Below, piece after piece: positions 22,452-31,362 of a stretch of 38,604 nucleotides of DNA. The position numbers were made by a program, and so were the translations under genes. The notes under the pieces were generated by a model. It saw nothing but the letters and a program-made list of their open reading frames with translations, searched no databases and was not told the origin of the DNA. This stretch comes from Gemmatimonadota bacterium (GTDB lineage Bacteria > Gemmatimonadota > Gemmatimonadetes > Longimicrobiales > Gaopeijiaceae): the NCBI GenBank assembly GCA_003559555.1, contig PWLA01000137.1:1-38604 (forward strand), written 5' to 3'. Each line of letters opens with the position of its first letter. Within the stretch, counting starts at the first letter, position 1.

Positions 22452-23790
22452 CCACCAGGAGAAGGGTCCTCTGGATGGCCAGGTGACCGTCCTCGTTCAG
22501 CCACCACTCGTCCAGCGAATGGGCCCCGCCTCCGGCGCCTCCGCGCCCGATGGTCACCGCTGGAATGCCCATGGAGATGGGCACGTTGGAGTCGGTGGAG
22601 GCCCGGGCCAGATAGGGTTCGAAGCCGAAGTGGGCCACCGCCGCCAGCGTACGCTGCACGAAGGGGGTGCCCGGGTCGATCTCACCGGAAGGTCGGTCGC
22701 CCACCATGTCCACGTCCACCTCCAGCGAGGGCCCATCCGGCGTGCGCCGGTTCTGCTCCTCGAGGGCCTCGGTGACCGTCTCCACGAAGAGGGCGTCGAT
22801 GGCGGCCAGGCGATCCTGGTCGATGGAGCGCATGTCCACTTCCATCCAGGCTTCGTAGGGAATGGAGTTTACCGAGGTGCCGCCCCCGATCCGGCCTACG
22901 TTGTAGCTGGTCCGGGGTCCGTCGGCCACGAACTCGGCAGCTCGCTGGTCGAAGAGCTCGATGGCCCGGCCCAGGGCGTGCGCGGGATTCCCCATCCCGA
23001 AGTCGCCCCAGGAGTGGCCCCCGGGGCCCTGGTAGGTGATCCGGTACCGCCGGGAGCCCAGGGCCTGGTTCAGCACCCGGGTATCGCCGCCGCCATCCAC
23101 CGAGATGAAGGCGTCGATCTGGGGCCCTCCCTCCCGGAAGAGGTGCTTGACCCCCCGAAGATCTCCCAGCCCCTCCTCGCCCACCGTCCCCACGAACCAG
23201 ACGTCGTCCTCGGTGCGGATCTCCGTCTCGTTCATGGCCCGCAGTACCGTGAGCAGCATGGCCAGGCCCCGGGAGTCATCGCCGACCCCGGGGGCATAGA
23301 GGGTGTCGCCTCGGAACTGGACGGTCACGTCGGTCCCCTCGGGAAAGACGGTGTCCAGGTGCGCCGAGACCACCAGCACCCGGTCACCCACGGTCCCCTC
23401 CCGCACTGCGATCACGTTGCCTTCTTCGTCTCGGTAGGCCTCATCCACGCCCAGGTCCCGGAGAGCTTCCAGGTACCATTCGGCCCGCTCGTCCTCCATG
23501 AACGGAGGCGCCGGGATCTCGGTGATGGTCACCAGGTTGTCCATGGTCCAGGGCTCCAGCTCCTCGATCCGCTGGAAGGCCTCCTGGACCCGGGTCTCGT
23601 CCGCCGTCCGGGCCACCTCGTCCACGTACTGCTCCTGGATCGCCACAGTGTCATCCTCCACCTGCTCTTCCTGGGGCTCTGCACCGGGGAGCTCGTCGCC
23701 CTCCGGGGGCTCGGCGCACCCGGCCAGGAGGAATCCGGCCAGGGCCAGGGCGCCGAGGCCGGGGAGGGTTGGATGCGAAAAGGAGGCCAT
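22420..23790 (-). CDS. M20-family metallopeptidase, lipoprotein (PepT/carboxypeptidase-like)
   Basis: The 456-residue protein has a lipobox (FLLAGC, Cys25) followed by an acidic linker, so it is exported and lipid-anchored. The two-zinc M20 centre is intact: VSAHLDTVFP (first His, bridging Asp nearby), GVGDDSRG, the catalytic GEEGLGDLRG, SVDGGG and the last His in GGGAHSLDEW. A dimerisation-type insert contains GPGGHSWGDFG and IGGGTSVNSIP. The pattern is closest to tripeptidase-like or acetyl-lysine-type M20 enzymes that trim short peptides. The ATG at 23790 follows GGAG with a 6-nt spacer; the longer open frame upstream crosses into the next gene region and is discarded. Substrate not determinable. 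Confidence 0.92.
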   Translation of the reverse strand: MASFSHPTLPGLGALALAGFLLAGCAEPPEGDELPGAEPQEEQVEDDTVAIQEQYVDEVARTADETRVQEAFQRIEELEPWTMDNLVTITEIPAPPFMEDERAEWYLEALRDLGVDEAYRDEEGNVIAVREGTVGDRVLVVSAHLDTVFPEGTDVTVQFRGDTLYAPGVGDDSRGLAMLLTVLRAMNETEIRTEDDVWFVGTVGEEGLGDLRGVKHLFREGGPQIDAFISVDGGGDTRVLNQALGSRRYRITYQGPGGHSWGDFGMGNPAHALGRAIELFDQRAAEFVADGPRTSYNVGRIGGGTSVNSIPYEAWMEVDMRSIDQDRLAAIDALFVETVTEALEEQNRRTPDGPSLEVDVDMVGDRPSGEIDPGTPFVQRTLAAVAHFGFEPYLARASTDSNVPISMGIPAVTIGRGGAGGGAHSLDEWWLNEDGHLAIQRTLLLVVTEAGLAEEG

Positions 23791-23876
23791 GCTGTTCTCC
23801 GGAAGTACGATGTGATCTGGTGCGAAGTGATCTCCAAGTGGAGGTTCCACAATAGGACATGACCGGGAGCCCCGTG

Positions 23877-24605
23877 TCAAACCCGCGTCGCCTCCCACCG
23901 CTCCCAGACCCGCTTCCCGAAGAGGGCCAGGAGGAGGAGGGGGACGAAGGTGACGCCCAGCACCATCAGGACTACCCATCCGGTGGTCTCCAGGGCGGTG
24001 GCTCCCACGATGGAGTAGAGGATCGTGCTGGGCACCGCCCCGGCGCCCACGGCCAGGAGAAAGGGCACCCACCGGAGGCCGGTGACCCCGGCCACGTAGC
24101 TCACCACATCGGGATTGATGAAGGGAATGAGCCGGGCCACGAACACGGTGAGCACGCCGCGCCGCGCCATGAACCCGTCGACCCGGGCCAACCGCTCCGG
24201 AGAGACCAGCGCCTCGACCCCCGGCCGCCCCACCACCCGGGCGATGCCGAAACAGACCGCAGCTGCCAGGAGCGCCGTCACGAAGGTGAGGAGGCCCCCC
24301 AGCACGGCACCGTAGAGCATGGCGTTGGCGATCCCAAGCAAGAACGAGGGTCCAGGAGGAAAGATGGAAGTGGCCAGTTGCAGGAGCCCCGAGACCAGCG
24401 GCGCCCAGACACCGTAGCCCAGGAGCCACTCGGTGAGGGCATCGGGTTCGCCGGCCCGGAGCAGATCCCACGCGGTCACCAGCTCGCCCCGGAAGGTCTC
24501 ACTGAAGACCATCAGCGCCGTGAACGCCATGGCCAGGAGGATCGCCGGGATCAGCGAGAGGGCGATGGGGCCCGTGCGGCTCCGGCCGCCAGGTGCCTCG
24601 CTCAT
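23877..24605 (-). CDS. TVP38/TMEM64 (DedA-like, SNARE-associated) membrane protein
   Basis: The 242-residue integral membrane protein has about six hydrophobic segments. The family core is present: GLLQLATSIFPPGPSFLLGIANAMLYG, then a helix and FMARRGVLTVFVARLIPFINPDVVSYVAGVTG. The PF-N-P-D motif and Gly-rich hairpins are hallmarks of VTT-domain proteins, which in other organisms act in lipid scrambling or export. The start at 24605 lies 8 bp after the stop of the deacetylase-like gene, so they are probably cotranscribed; the M20 gene follows 86 bp later. Confidence 0.9.
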   Translation of the reverse strand: MSEAPGGRSRTGPIALSLIPAILLAMAFTALMVFSETFRGELVTAWDLLRAGEPDALTEWLLGYGVWAPLVSGLLQLATSIFPPGPSFLLGIANAMLYGAVLGGLLTFVTALLAAAVCFGIARVVGRPGVEALVSPERLARVDGFMARRGVLTVFVARLIPFINPDVVSYVAGVTGLRWVPFLLAVGAGAVPSTILYSIVGATALETTGWVVLMVLGVTFVPLLLLALFGKRVWERWEATRV

Positions 24606-24612
24606 CTCCGAC

Positions 24613-26400
24613 TCACCGCCCGGCCTCGTCGGCCCCTACGTCCAGGGCCCGCTCCAGCTCCTGGCTCACCGGCACCACCATGAGGACGTCGGACCACCGG
24701 ACCGGCTGCCCGGTGCGTGGGTCCGCCACCTGCCCCTCCGCCACCGCCCGGGCCGCCTCCCCCAGGGTGAGATCCGAGGTGGCCTGCCGGATCCACCGGA
24801 ACCGCCGCCGGTCGGCCTCCCGTACGAAGCGGAGATGCCGCTCGGCGATGACGGCGATGTGAAAGTGGGAAGATCGGAAGCTGAGTCCGTCCAGCCCTTC
24901 CTCTCGACACAGGGTGACGAGCCACGCCACCACGTCGGCCAGAGACCCCAGGCCCGGATGCCGCTGCCCCGGGAGGCTCTCCCGGTGGCTCCTGAAGTCG
25001 GCTCGGGGATCCTGCAGCAGAAGCCACTCCACCTTCAGCAGGGCCATTCCCGGAAAGGTCGCCCGATCCACATCCAGCCGGACCTCCATGAGGAGCTCCT
25101 CTCTGGAGCTGCTCCCGTAGAGACGGACGGTGGGACCAAAACCGGACGAGGGTTGGACCTCCACAACCGGCGAACCGTACCCCCGGACCCGCACCTGCTC
25201 CAGGATCCCGAAGCGGGCCAACTGGCCCTTGACCTCGCTGAGGGAGTAGCGCCCCAGGAGGAGACGCTCTTCGCCGGAACCGGCCCCCACCGCTCCCAGG
25301 TCCGCCTCGCTCAGCGACCATGCGAAGGGATCAGCGGAAGCGGGCGCATCTGCGGAGTCCTCGCCTTCGTCCTCCACCCAGTGGACCCGGTCCAGCGCGG
25401 CAGTGAGATCGTCGGGAAGGGTCACGGTCCGACCGGCACAGATCCAGCCGGCGAACCGGGCCGAAAGCCGCCACGCCGACCCCCCGTACCCTCCGCCCAG
25501 AACGATGGCCAGAGGCGCCCGCGGCCGGTCCTGCCGGATCGTTTCCACGACGAAGCGGTCCCGGGCCAGGACTCCCTTCCCGGTCATCCGTCCATCACCG
25601 TAGTCGTCGTCCAGAGCCACGTCGCTTCCGGCCACGTAGACGGTCAGGGACGGCTTGTGGCGTCGGACCACCGGGGGCAGCTCCCGCCGGAGGATCTCCA
25701 GGTAGCTCTCGTCGTCGATGCCCGCGCCAAAGGCGATACAGGTGTCGGCCACTGCGTCAGGGATCTCATCCCATGTCTCGTTGTGCATGGAGAAGGTGTG
25801 GACGGTGGGGTCGGCGGCGAAGGCGGCTCGGGTGCCGTTCCCGTCATGGATGTCCAGGTCCACCACCAGCACCGGATCGATATGGCCGCGGGCCCGGAGT
25901 CGGGCCACCGCCACCGCCACGTCGTTCAGGACGCAGAAGCCGCTCCCCCGCTCCGGACCGGCGTGGTGGAGTCCGCCACCCAGATGCAACGCCATCGCAC
26001 CCCGGCGGAGGGCCAGCCGGGTGGTCTGGATCGTGCCCCCGGCCATGAGGCGCTGGACTTCCACCACCCGAGCGGCATCCCGGGCCTCCAGGGGAAGGCC
26101 CATGATCCGACCCACCTCCTTCGGATCGTCCAGGGAGCGCAGGTAGTCGCCGGAGTGGACGCGGCGCAGGTTCTCGACCGAGGCGGGGCGAGGCTCATGG
26201 ACCCGGCGGCGGCCCGCCCACCCTTCCTCCAGCAGATACGCCAGGATCCGCTCGCCCCGCATGGGATCCATGGGAACACCGCTCACCCCCTGGCGATAGC
26301 TCCGGTGGTAGACCAGGGGGAGATCCTGTCCCCGACCAATCCCCGGAAAGGCCCGGCCCACAAGCCGATGGAGCCTCCGGAGAGCACGGGAAGGACGCAT
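24613..26400 (-). CDS. Histone-deacetylase-family protein fused to an unknown C-terminal domain
   Basis: Residues 28-330 are an arginase-fold deacetylase domain. HH at 145-146 (GGGLHHAGP) are the proton-shuttle histidines. The zinc ligands are in VVDLDIHDGNGT (Asp183, His185) and an Asp in GSDVALDDD (about 260-266). The catalytic Tyr is in LGGGYG (Tyr305). Bacterial members deacetylate polyamines, acetyl-lysine proteins or small amides. Residues 331-595 form a second region that I do not recognise, with strands such as VRLYGSSSREELLMEVRLDV and an Arg/His-rich segment HFHIAVIAERHLRFVREADRRRF. Standard acetoin-utilisation proteins stop near 340-380, so this fusion is unusual. Neighbours are an NmrA-like protein upstream and the TVP38 protein downstream, on the same strand. 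Confidence 0.85.
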   Translation of the reverse strand: MRPSRALRRLHRLVGRAFPGIGRGQDLPLVYHRSYRQGVSGVPMDPMRGERILAYLLEEGWAGRRRVHEPRPASVENLRRVHSGDYLRSLDDPKEVGRIMGLPLEARDAARVVEVQRLMAGGTIQTTRLALRRGAMALHLGGGLHHAGPERGSGFCVLNDVAVAVARLRARGHIDPVLVVDLDIHDGNGTRAAFAADPTVHTFSMHNETWDEIPDAVADTCIAFGAGIDDESYLEILRRELPPVVRRHKPSLTVYVAGSDVALDDDYGDGRMTGKGVLARDRFVVETIRQDRPRAPLAIVLGGGYGGSAWRLSARFAGWICAGRTVTLPDDLTAALDRVHWVEDEGEDSADAPASADPFAWSLSEADLGAVGAGSGEERLLLGRYSLSEVKGQLARFGILEQVRVRGYGSPVVEVQPSSGFGPTVRLYGSSSREELLMEVRLDVDRATFPGMALLKVEWLLLQDPRADFRSHRESLPGQRHPGLGSLADVVAWLVTLCREEGLDGLSFRSSHFHIAVIAERHLRFVREADRRRFRWIRQATSDLTLGEAARAVAEGQVADPRTGQPVRWSDVLMVVPVSQELERALDVGADEAGR

Positions 26401-26451
26401 GGGGTCAGGACAGGGTGCCGTGGGGAGCAGGCGAACGGAGCCGGTCGGCTC

Positions 26452-27315
26452 TCACTCCCAGACGCCTTCCAGCTCCGCAGCGAAGGCTTCGAAGCTCCGG
26501 GGCGGGCGATCCAGCGCCTCCTCCAGATCGGCGAGGACCGGCTTGCGCCAGCCTTCACGGACGGACCGGAAGAGCCCAAGGATCACCTCGATCTCCCCGG
26601 CGCGCCACCCATCGGCCTCCAGGAGCTCCTGGAATTCCTGGTCCTCGATGGGCTCGTATGCGACGGGCCGGCCGGTGTGGCGGCTCAGGATCCGGCTCAC
26701 CTCGTGCATGTCCAGTGCCCGGGGCCCGGTGAGGGTGACGCTGCGACCCGCCCACCCGGACTCGGTGAGGGCCCGGGCCGCCACCGCCGCCACATCCCGC
26801 ACGTCTACCAGGCTCACCCCCTCCTGGCCGGCGGGAAGGCGAATCTCTCCGTCCTGTCGGATCTGCCGGTAGATGAAGCCCGGGTAGAGATTCTGCATGT
26901 AGAGGTTGGGGCGGATGATGGTCCCGGCCACGTCCTGCCCCTCCAGGTGGAGCTCGGCCCTCCGAAGAGGCAGGTCGCTCTCCTCGGGCATGGCCATTCC
27001 CGAAAGGAGGACCACATGCTCCACCCGGGCGGCCACGGCCCAGTCCAGAAAGGCGCCGATGGCCTCGTAGGCGTCGGGACTGAACGGGGGCGGCATGAGA
27101 AAGACCCGGTCCGCCCACATGAGCGCCGCGTCGTAGGTCTCGGTCCGAGCGTAGTTCAGCTCTCTCACCTCTACCCCGGAGCCGAAGAGGGCCCGGCCCC
27201 GCTCCGGATCCCGGGTTCCCGCCGTGACCTCGACACCCGCCTCCAGGAGGAGGGGAACCAGCTCCCGTCCCAGCTTTCCCGTGGCTCCCGTCACCAGCAC
27301 CTTCTCGTGCGACAC
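26452..27315 (-). CDS. NmrA-like NAD(P)-binding atypical SDR
   Basis: The 287 residues begin with the Rossmann motif VTGATGKLGRELVPLL (residues 7-22, using the GTG start) and AGTRDPERGRALF, where the Arg suggests NADP(H). The rest follows the NmrA/YesF-type plan: VFLMPPPFSPDAYEAI, HVVLLSGMAM, TIIRPNLYMQN, VSLVDVRDVAAVAARAL and a variable helical C-terminus. Members act as redox sensors or ketone/quinone reductases. The GTG at 27315 is preceded by GGGGAGG with a 5-6-nt spacer; no ATG fits the motif spacing. It is 51 bp upstream of the deacetylase-like gene on the same strand. Confidence 0.88.
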   Translation of the reverse strand: MSHEKVLVTGATGKLGRELVPLLLEAGVEVTAGTRDPERGRALFGSGVEVRELNYARTETYDAALMWADRVFLMPPPFSPDAYEAIGAFLDWAVAARVEHVVLLSGMAMPEESDLPLRRAELHLEGQDVAGTIIRPNLYMQNLYPGFIYRQIRQDGEIRLPAGQEGVSLVDVRDVAAVAARALTESGWAGRSVTLTGPRALDMHEVSRILSRHTGRPVAYEPIEDQEFQELLEADGWRAGEIEVILGLFRSVREGWRKPVLADLEEALDRPPRSFEAFAAELEGVWE

Positions 27316-27570
27316 CCTGTGCCTCCCCGGTTCGGGTCCGTTGACTCCGTGGGGCCGTGCTTCCCGGGCGCCGATGCCCGAGCCCCACACAGAAGACCCT
27401 GAAAGCTGTCGTCCCGTTCCCCCGCCTGGCAAGAAGAGCGGGAGGGATCGGAGGCCGGCCGGCCGGGTATGGCCCGCTGACCATCCAGGTCCGCCGGCGC
27501 CCTCATCTCGGCCCGCGGCCATCCAGAAAACCACCGATCGGGGATCCGGTCCCCGGGGAGTTGATCCTGC

Positions 27571-28134
27571 ATGCCCACCGTCAAAAGCATCATGACCACC
27601 GACCTCCTGACCCTGGAACCCGAGATGACCCTCCGGGACGCGGTCGAACTCCTGGGAGACGAGGAGGTGAGCGGCGCTCCGGTGGTGGAGGGGGGCCGGC
27701 TGGTGGGCGTCGTCTCTGCTACGGACCTCATGGAGTTCCAGGGATCGAACCCGTCCATCGAGTCTCCCTCCAGGGATGAACCCACCCTGAGCGAGGAGCT
27801 TTCCGGCGCCGCCGACTGGCCCGACGAGGACCCCTCGGAGAACCCCGACGCCTTCTTCGTGGACTTCTGGGGCCAGAGCGGCGCCGACGCCTATCAGCGG
27901 CTGACCCACAGCGACAGTCCGGAATGGGACCTCCTGGCCAAGCACACGGTGGGAGAGGTCATGACCCGCCGCATCGTCTCGGTGGAGCCCGACACCGAGC
28001 TCCGGGAGGTGGCCAGGATCATGTCCGATCGGGGCGTCCATCGGGTCCTGGTGACCCGAAACGATCAGCTGGAGGGGATCGTCACCACCACCGACCTGGT
28101 CCAGGCCATCGCCGACGGGACCCTGGACGGCTGA
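27571..28134 (+). CDS. Two-CBS-domain protein with acidic insert
   Basis: Two CBS motifs (about 1-56 and 128-185) flank an acidic segment of roughly 70 residues (57-127) that includes FFVDFWGQSGADAYQRL. Repeat one runs IMTTDLLTLEP to GVVSATDLME, repeat two VMTRRIVSVEP to GIVTTTDLVQAI. The pair should form one nucleotide-binding Bateman module. The insert resembles that in CBS proteins from soil and marine bacteria, but its role is unknown. The ATG at 27571 follows GGGGAG at a slightly long distance. The 255 bp upstream, shared with the divergent NmrA-like gene, show no promoter I can defend. The next gene starts 7 bp after the stop. Confidence 0.9.
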   Translation: MPTVKSIMTTDLLTLEPEMTLRDAVELLGDEEVSGAPVVEGGRLVGVVSATDLMEFQGSNPSIESPSRDEPTLSEELSGAADWPDEDPSENPDAFFVDFWGQSGADAYQRLTHSDSPEWDLLAKHTVGEVMTRRIVSVEPDTELREVARIMSDRGVHRVLVTRNDQLEGIVTTTDLVQAIADGTLDG

Positions 28135-28141
28135 CCGGACG

Positions 28142-28561
28142 GTGACCCCGGACCCAGCGATTCCGGCGTTGGACGGCGTCCTGGAGACGGTCCTCTACTA
28201 CCCGGAGACGCTGGAAGCCCAGGTGGACCGCTTCTACCGGACGGTCCTGGGCATGCGCCCCATCGGGCGGAAGTCGGGTCAGTTCCTCTTCTTCCGAGCC
28301 GGACGGAGCGTGTTTCTCCTCTTCGAAGTGGATCGGGCTCGGGCGCAGGATTCACCCCCTCCCCACGGGGCCCGGGGGCCCGGACACACCTGCTTTCAGG
28401 TGCCCGGCGACGCCTACGCCGACTGGAAGACCCACCTTGCGACCCACGACGTGGAGGTGGAGGAGGAGATGCGGTGGCCCGGTGGCGGGCGGTCCTTCTA
28501 CTTCCGGGACCCGGCGGGGAACGCCCTGGAGATCGCCGATCGGGACATCTGGCCGGACTGA
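28142..28561 (+). CDS. VOC-superfamily protein (glyoxalase/bleomycin-resistance fold)
   Basis: The 139 residues hold two beta-alpha-beta-beta-beta modules: LETVLYYPETLEAQVDRFYRTVLGM with FLFFRAGRSVFLLFEVD, then GHTCFQV with YFRDPAGNALEIAD. The second-module ending DPAGNALEI and the His/Glu metal positions fit a metal-binding VOC enzyme or a small-molecule binder. The reaction cannot be told from sequence. The start is GTG at 28142, 7 bp after the CBS-protein stop and with a weak ribosome site, so translation may depend on coupling. Confidence 0.88.
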   Translation: MTPDPAIPALDGVLETVLYYPETLEAQVDRFYRTVLGMRPIGRKSGQFLFFRAGRSVFLLFEVDRARAQDSPPPHGARGPGHTCFQVPGDAYADWKTHLATHDVEVEEEMRWPGGGRSFYFRDPAGNALEIADRDIWPD

Positions 28562-28658
28562 ACACGCCCCGGGGCTGGCGTCGGAGCGGAAGGGATGCCA
28601 GGATCTTCGGTACCGAATCGCTCGTTCCCACTCCGGCACCCCATCCCTGCAGCGACCT

Positions 28659-31358
28659 ATGACGCCCCACGCTCCTCCTCTCCCGAACACCCCGAATCCC
28701 CTGCGCTCCGTGGCCCTCCTCCTGGCTGTCGCCGTCGCCGTGTCGGCCATGGCCACCGGGATCCCCCTGGCCGCCCAGCACCCCGCCGACGGGCCCCAGG
28801 CGGCCGTGCAGCCCCTGGAGTACTTCTTTCCCGAGGGCCAGGTGTTCGATGAGGCCATTCCCTCGCCCCAGGCGTTCCTGGGCTACGAGCTGGGCACCCA
28901 TCACACTCGACACGACCGCATCGTGTCGTACATGCAGGAGCTGGCCCGGCTCTCGGATCGGGCCAGCTACCAGAGCATCGGTCGCTCCATCGAGCACCGG
29001 GAGCTCCCGGTGCTGACGGTGACCTCGCCGGCCAACCACGACCGGCTGGAGGAAATCCGCCAGGAGCACCTGGCGGCGGCGGACCCCACCGGCGACCCGA
29101 TCCCCGCCGACGGGCGGCCCATTGTGGTCCATCTGGGCTACGGGGTCCACGGCAACGAGACCTCGTCCAGCGAAGTGGCCATGCTCCAGGCCTACTGGCT
29201 GGTGGCCGGACAGACCGCCGAGGTGGAGCGGGCCCTCGAGCAGGGGGTGTGGCACATCGAGCCCGTCCTGAACCCCGACGGGCGAGATCGCCACACCAAC
29301 TGGGCCAACATGCACAAAGCCGACCCCTTTGTGGCCGACCCCCTGGACCGGGAGCACAACGAGGTCTGGCCCGGCGGCCGGACCAACCACTACTGGTTCG
29401 ACCTGAACCGGGACTGGCTCCCCCTGCAGGACCCCAGCAGCCGGGCCCGCATCGACTTCCACCACCGATGGAAGCCCAACGTGGTCACCGATTACCACGA
29501 GATGGGGACCAGCTCCACGTACTTCTTCGAGCCCACCCGGCCGGAGGGCACCTGGAATCCGCTCCTCCCCGAGGAGCTCTACACCGACATCACGCTGCGC
29601 TTTGCCGACCACTGGGCCGCCTCCCTGGACGAGATCGGCTCCCTCTACTTCACCAAGGAGGTCTTCGACAACACGTACCCCGGCTACGGCTCCACCTACC
29701 CCAACTTTCTGGGCGGGCTGGGGCTGGTCTTCGAACAGGCCAGCGCCCGGGGCCACATCCAGGAGAGCTCCCACCACGGAGTGCTCACCTTCGCCTACGC
29801 CATCCGCAACCAACTGCGCACCAGCCTGGCCACCGTCCGGGCCTCGCTGGACGAGCGAGAGCGGATGCTGGAGTACCATCGGGACTACTACACCGGCGGG
29901 ATGGACGAGGCGGCGGACTTCCCCGTCCGGGGCTGGGTCTTCGGAAGCTCGGTGGACCACTCCCTGAACCGGGAGTTTCTGGATCTCCTGCTCCGCCACC
30001 GGGTGGAGGTCCACGAGCTGGCCCAGGACGGTGAGCACGGCGGCACCGAGTTCCAGGAAGGCTCGGCCTGGGTGGTCCCCGTGGAGCAGCCGGGATACCG
30101 GATGGTCCGGTCCCTCTTCGAGCGGACCGACACCTACGCCGACAGCGTCTTCTACGACGCCTCCACCTGGACCATGAGCCTGGCCTATGGGATCCCCCAC
30201 GCGGGGATCCGGGGCGGAAGTCTTCCCCTGGGTGAGCGGGTCTCCGCGGTCCCCGAGCCGGCGGGCCGGGGCACCGTGCCCCAGGCCGGCTACGGCTACC
30301 TTCTGGACTGGAACGACTACTACGCTCCCCGGGCCCTCCAGTATCTCCTGGCCCGGGGCGTCCGGGTGGAGGCCGCCTTCGAGCCCTTCACCCTTCCGGT
30401 GAGGGAAAGCGAAGGCGCAGCCGCCGAGCCCAGGGACTTTCCCCGAGGCTCCATCTCCATCCCCCTCCAGGTACAGACGCTGGAACCGGAGGCGATCCAC
30501 CGGCTGGTCCGGGAGGCCGAGGCCCACTCCGGCGCCCCCTTCCACGCCACCGACACGGGCTATTCGGTGGACGGCGTGGACCTGGGCAGCCGAAATCTGC
30601 GTCCCATCGCCCGGATGCCCCGGGCCCTGATGGTGGTGGGAAGCGGGATCTCGTCCTACGAGGCGGGCCAGGTCTGGCACCTCCTGGACACCCGGGTGGA
30701 TCTGCCCGTGACCAAGGTGGACCGGGATCACCTGAGCCGGGCCGACCTGGCCTCCTACGACGTGGTGATCCTGGTGAGCGGCGGCTACGGCTTCATGAGC
30801 GACGGGCAGGTGGAGGAGCTCCGGCGCTTTGTGCAGCGGGGCGGCACCCTCATCGCCGTCCGGGGCGCCGCCCAGTGGGCGGTGGGACAGGGACTGGCCC
30901 CCCGGGTGGCCCGGGCGCTGGAAGAAGCGGACGACGAGGAACCCATGGAGATCCCCCGGACCGACTACGTCGACGCCGGCGCCATCTCAGGAGCCCAGCA
31001 GATCGGCGGCTCCATCTACCAGGCCGACCTGGACACAACCCATCCCCTGGGCTTCGGCTATCCCCACCGGGAACTGGCGGTTTGGAGGGACCACTCCTTC
31101 ATCTATCCCCCCAGCGCCAATCCCTTCTCCACCCCGGTCCAGCTCACCGACGATCCCCACCTGAGCGGGTACATCTCGGACCGGAACCTGGAGCGGCTCC
31201 GAGGTTCGGCCTCGGCCCTCACCGACGGAGTGGGGAGCGGCACCGTGGTCCTCTTCCTGGACAATCCCAACTTCAGGGGATACTGGTACGGGACGAATCG
31301 TCTCTTTCTGAACGCCATCTACTTCGGGAGCCACATCTCCGTGCCCGGCACTCCGTAG
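28659..31358 (+). CDS. Secreted M14-family zinc carboxypeptidase with C-terminal glutaminase-like domain
   Basis: The 899-residue exported protein has a signal segment (residues 17-42, ending GIPLAAQ). The M14 domain carries zinc ligands in GYGVHGNETSSSE (His and Glu of HxxE) and DYHEMGTSS (His), substrate-side motifs LNPDGRDRHTNW and HYWFDLNRDW, and the general-base Glu near GLVFEQASARG. After a long middle region, residues about 660-760 look like a class-I glutamine-amidotransferase-like fold (RALMVVGSGISSYEAGQVW, SYDVVILVSGGYG, LRRFVQRGGTLIAVRG) without an obvious catalytic Cys. This two-part plan is common in peptide-degrading Bacteroidota and Gemmatimonadota. The ATG at 28659 is taken because the signal follows directly; no good ribosome site precedes it. 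Confidence 0.92.
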   Translation: MTPHAPPLPNTPNPLRSVALLLAVAVAVSAMATGIPLAAQHPADGPQAAVQPLEYFFPEGQVFDEAIPSPQAFLGYELGTHHTRHDRIVSYMQELARLSDRASYQSIGRSIEHRELPVLTVTSPANHDRLEEIRQEHLAAADPTGDPIPADGRPIVVHLGYGVHGNETSSSEVAMLQAYWLVAGQTAEVERALEQGVWHIEPVLNPDGRDRHTNWANMHKADPFVADPLDREHNEVWPGGRTNHYWFDLNRDWLPLQDPSSRARIDFHHRWKPNVVTDYHEMGTSSTYFFEPTRPEGTWNPLLPEELYTDITLRFADHWAASLDEIGSLYFTKEVFDNTYPGYGSTYPNFLGGLGLVFEQASARGHIQESSHHGVLTFAYAIRNQLRTSLATVRASLDERERMLEYHRDYYTGGMDEAADFPVRGWVFGSSVDHSLNREFLDLLLRHRVEVHELAQDGEHGGTEFQEGSAWVVPVEQPGYRMVRSLFERTDTYADSVFYDASTWTMSLAYGIPHAGIRGGSLPLGERVSAVPEPAGRGTVPQAGYGYLLDWNDYYAPRALQYLLARGVRVEAAFEPFTLPVRESEGAAAEPRDFPRGSISIPLQVQTLEPEAIHRLVREAEAHSGAPFHATDTGYSVDGVDLGSRNLRPIARMPRALMVVGSGISSYEAGQVWHLLDTRVDLPVTKVDRDHLSRADLASYDVVILVSGGYGFMSDGQVEELRRFVQRGGTLIAVRGAAQWAVGQGLAPRVARALEEADDEEPMEIPRTDYVDAGAISGAQQIGGSIYQADLDTTHPLGFGYPHRELAVWRDHSFIYPPSANPFSTPVQLTDDPHLSGYISDRNLERLRGSASALTDGVGSGTVVLFLDNPNFRGYWYGTNRLFLNAIYFGSHISVPGTP

Positions 31359-31362
31359 CACC

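Noticed and set aside
24433-27402. 989-codon open frame on the plus strand across the TVP38, deacetylase-like and NmrA-like genes
   Set aside because: It spans three recognised minus-strand genes and shows Pro/Gly/Arg/His-rich shadow composition.
28606-28617. Perfect 12-bp palindrome TTCGGTACCGAA upstream of the M14 gene
   Set aside because: Palindromes of this size are expected several times in a window this long; no promoter element is associated.
28065-30731. Very long open frame on the minus strand opposite the M14 carboxypeptidase gene
   Set aside because: Composition is Val/Gly/His/Leu-rich without motifs; it is the usual antisense artefact of high-GC codon use, and the plus strand encodes a well-recognised enzyme.
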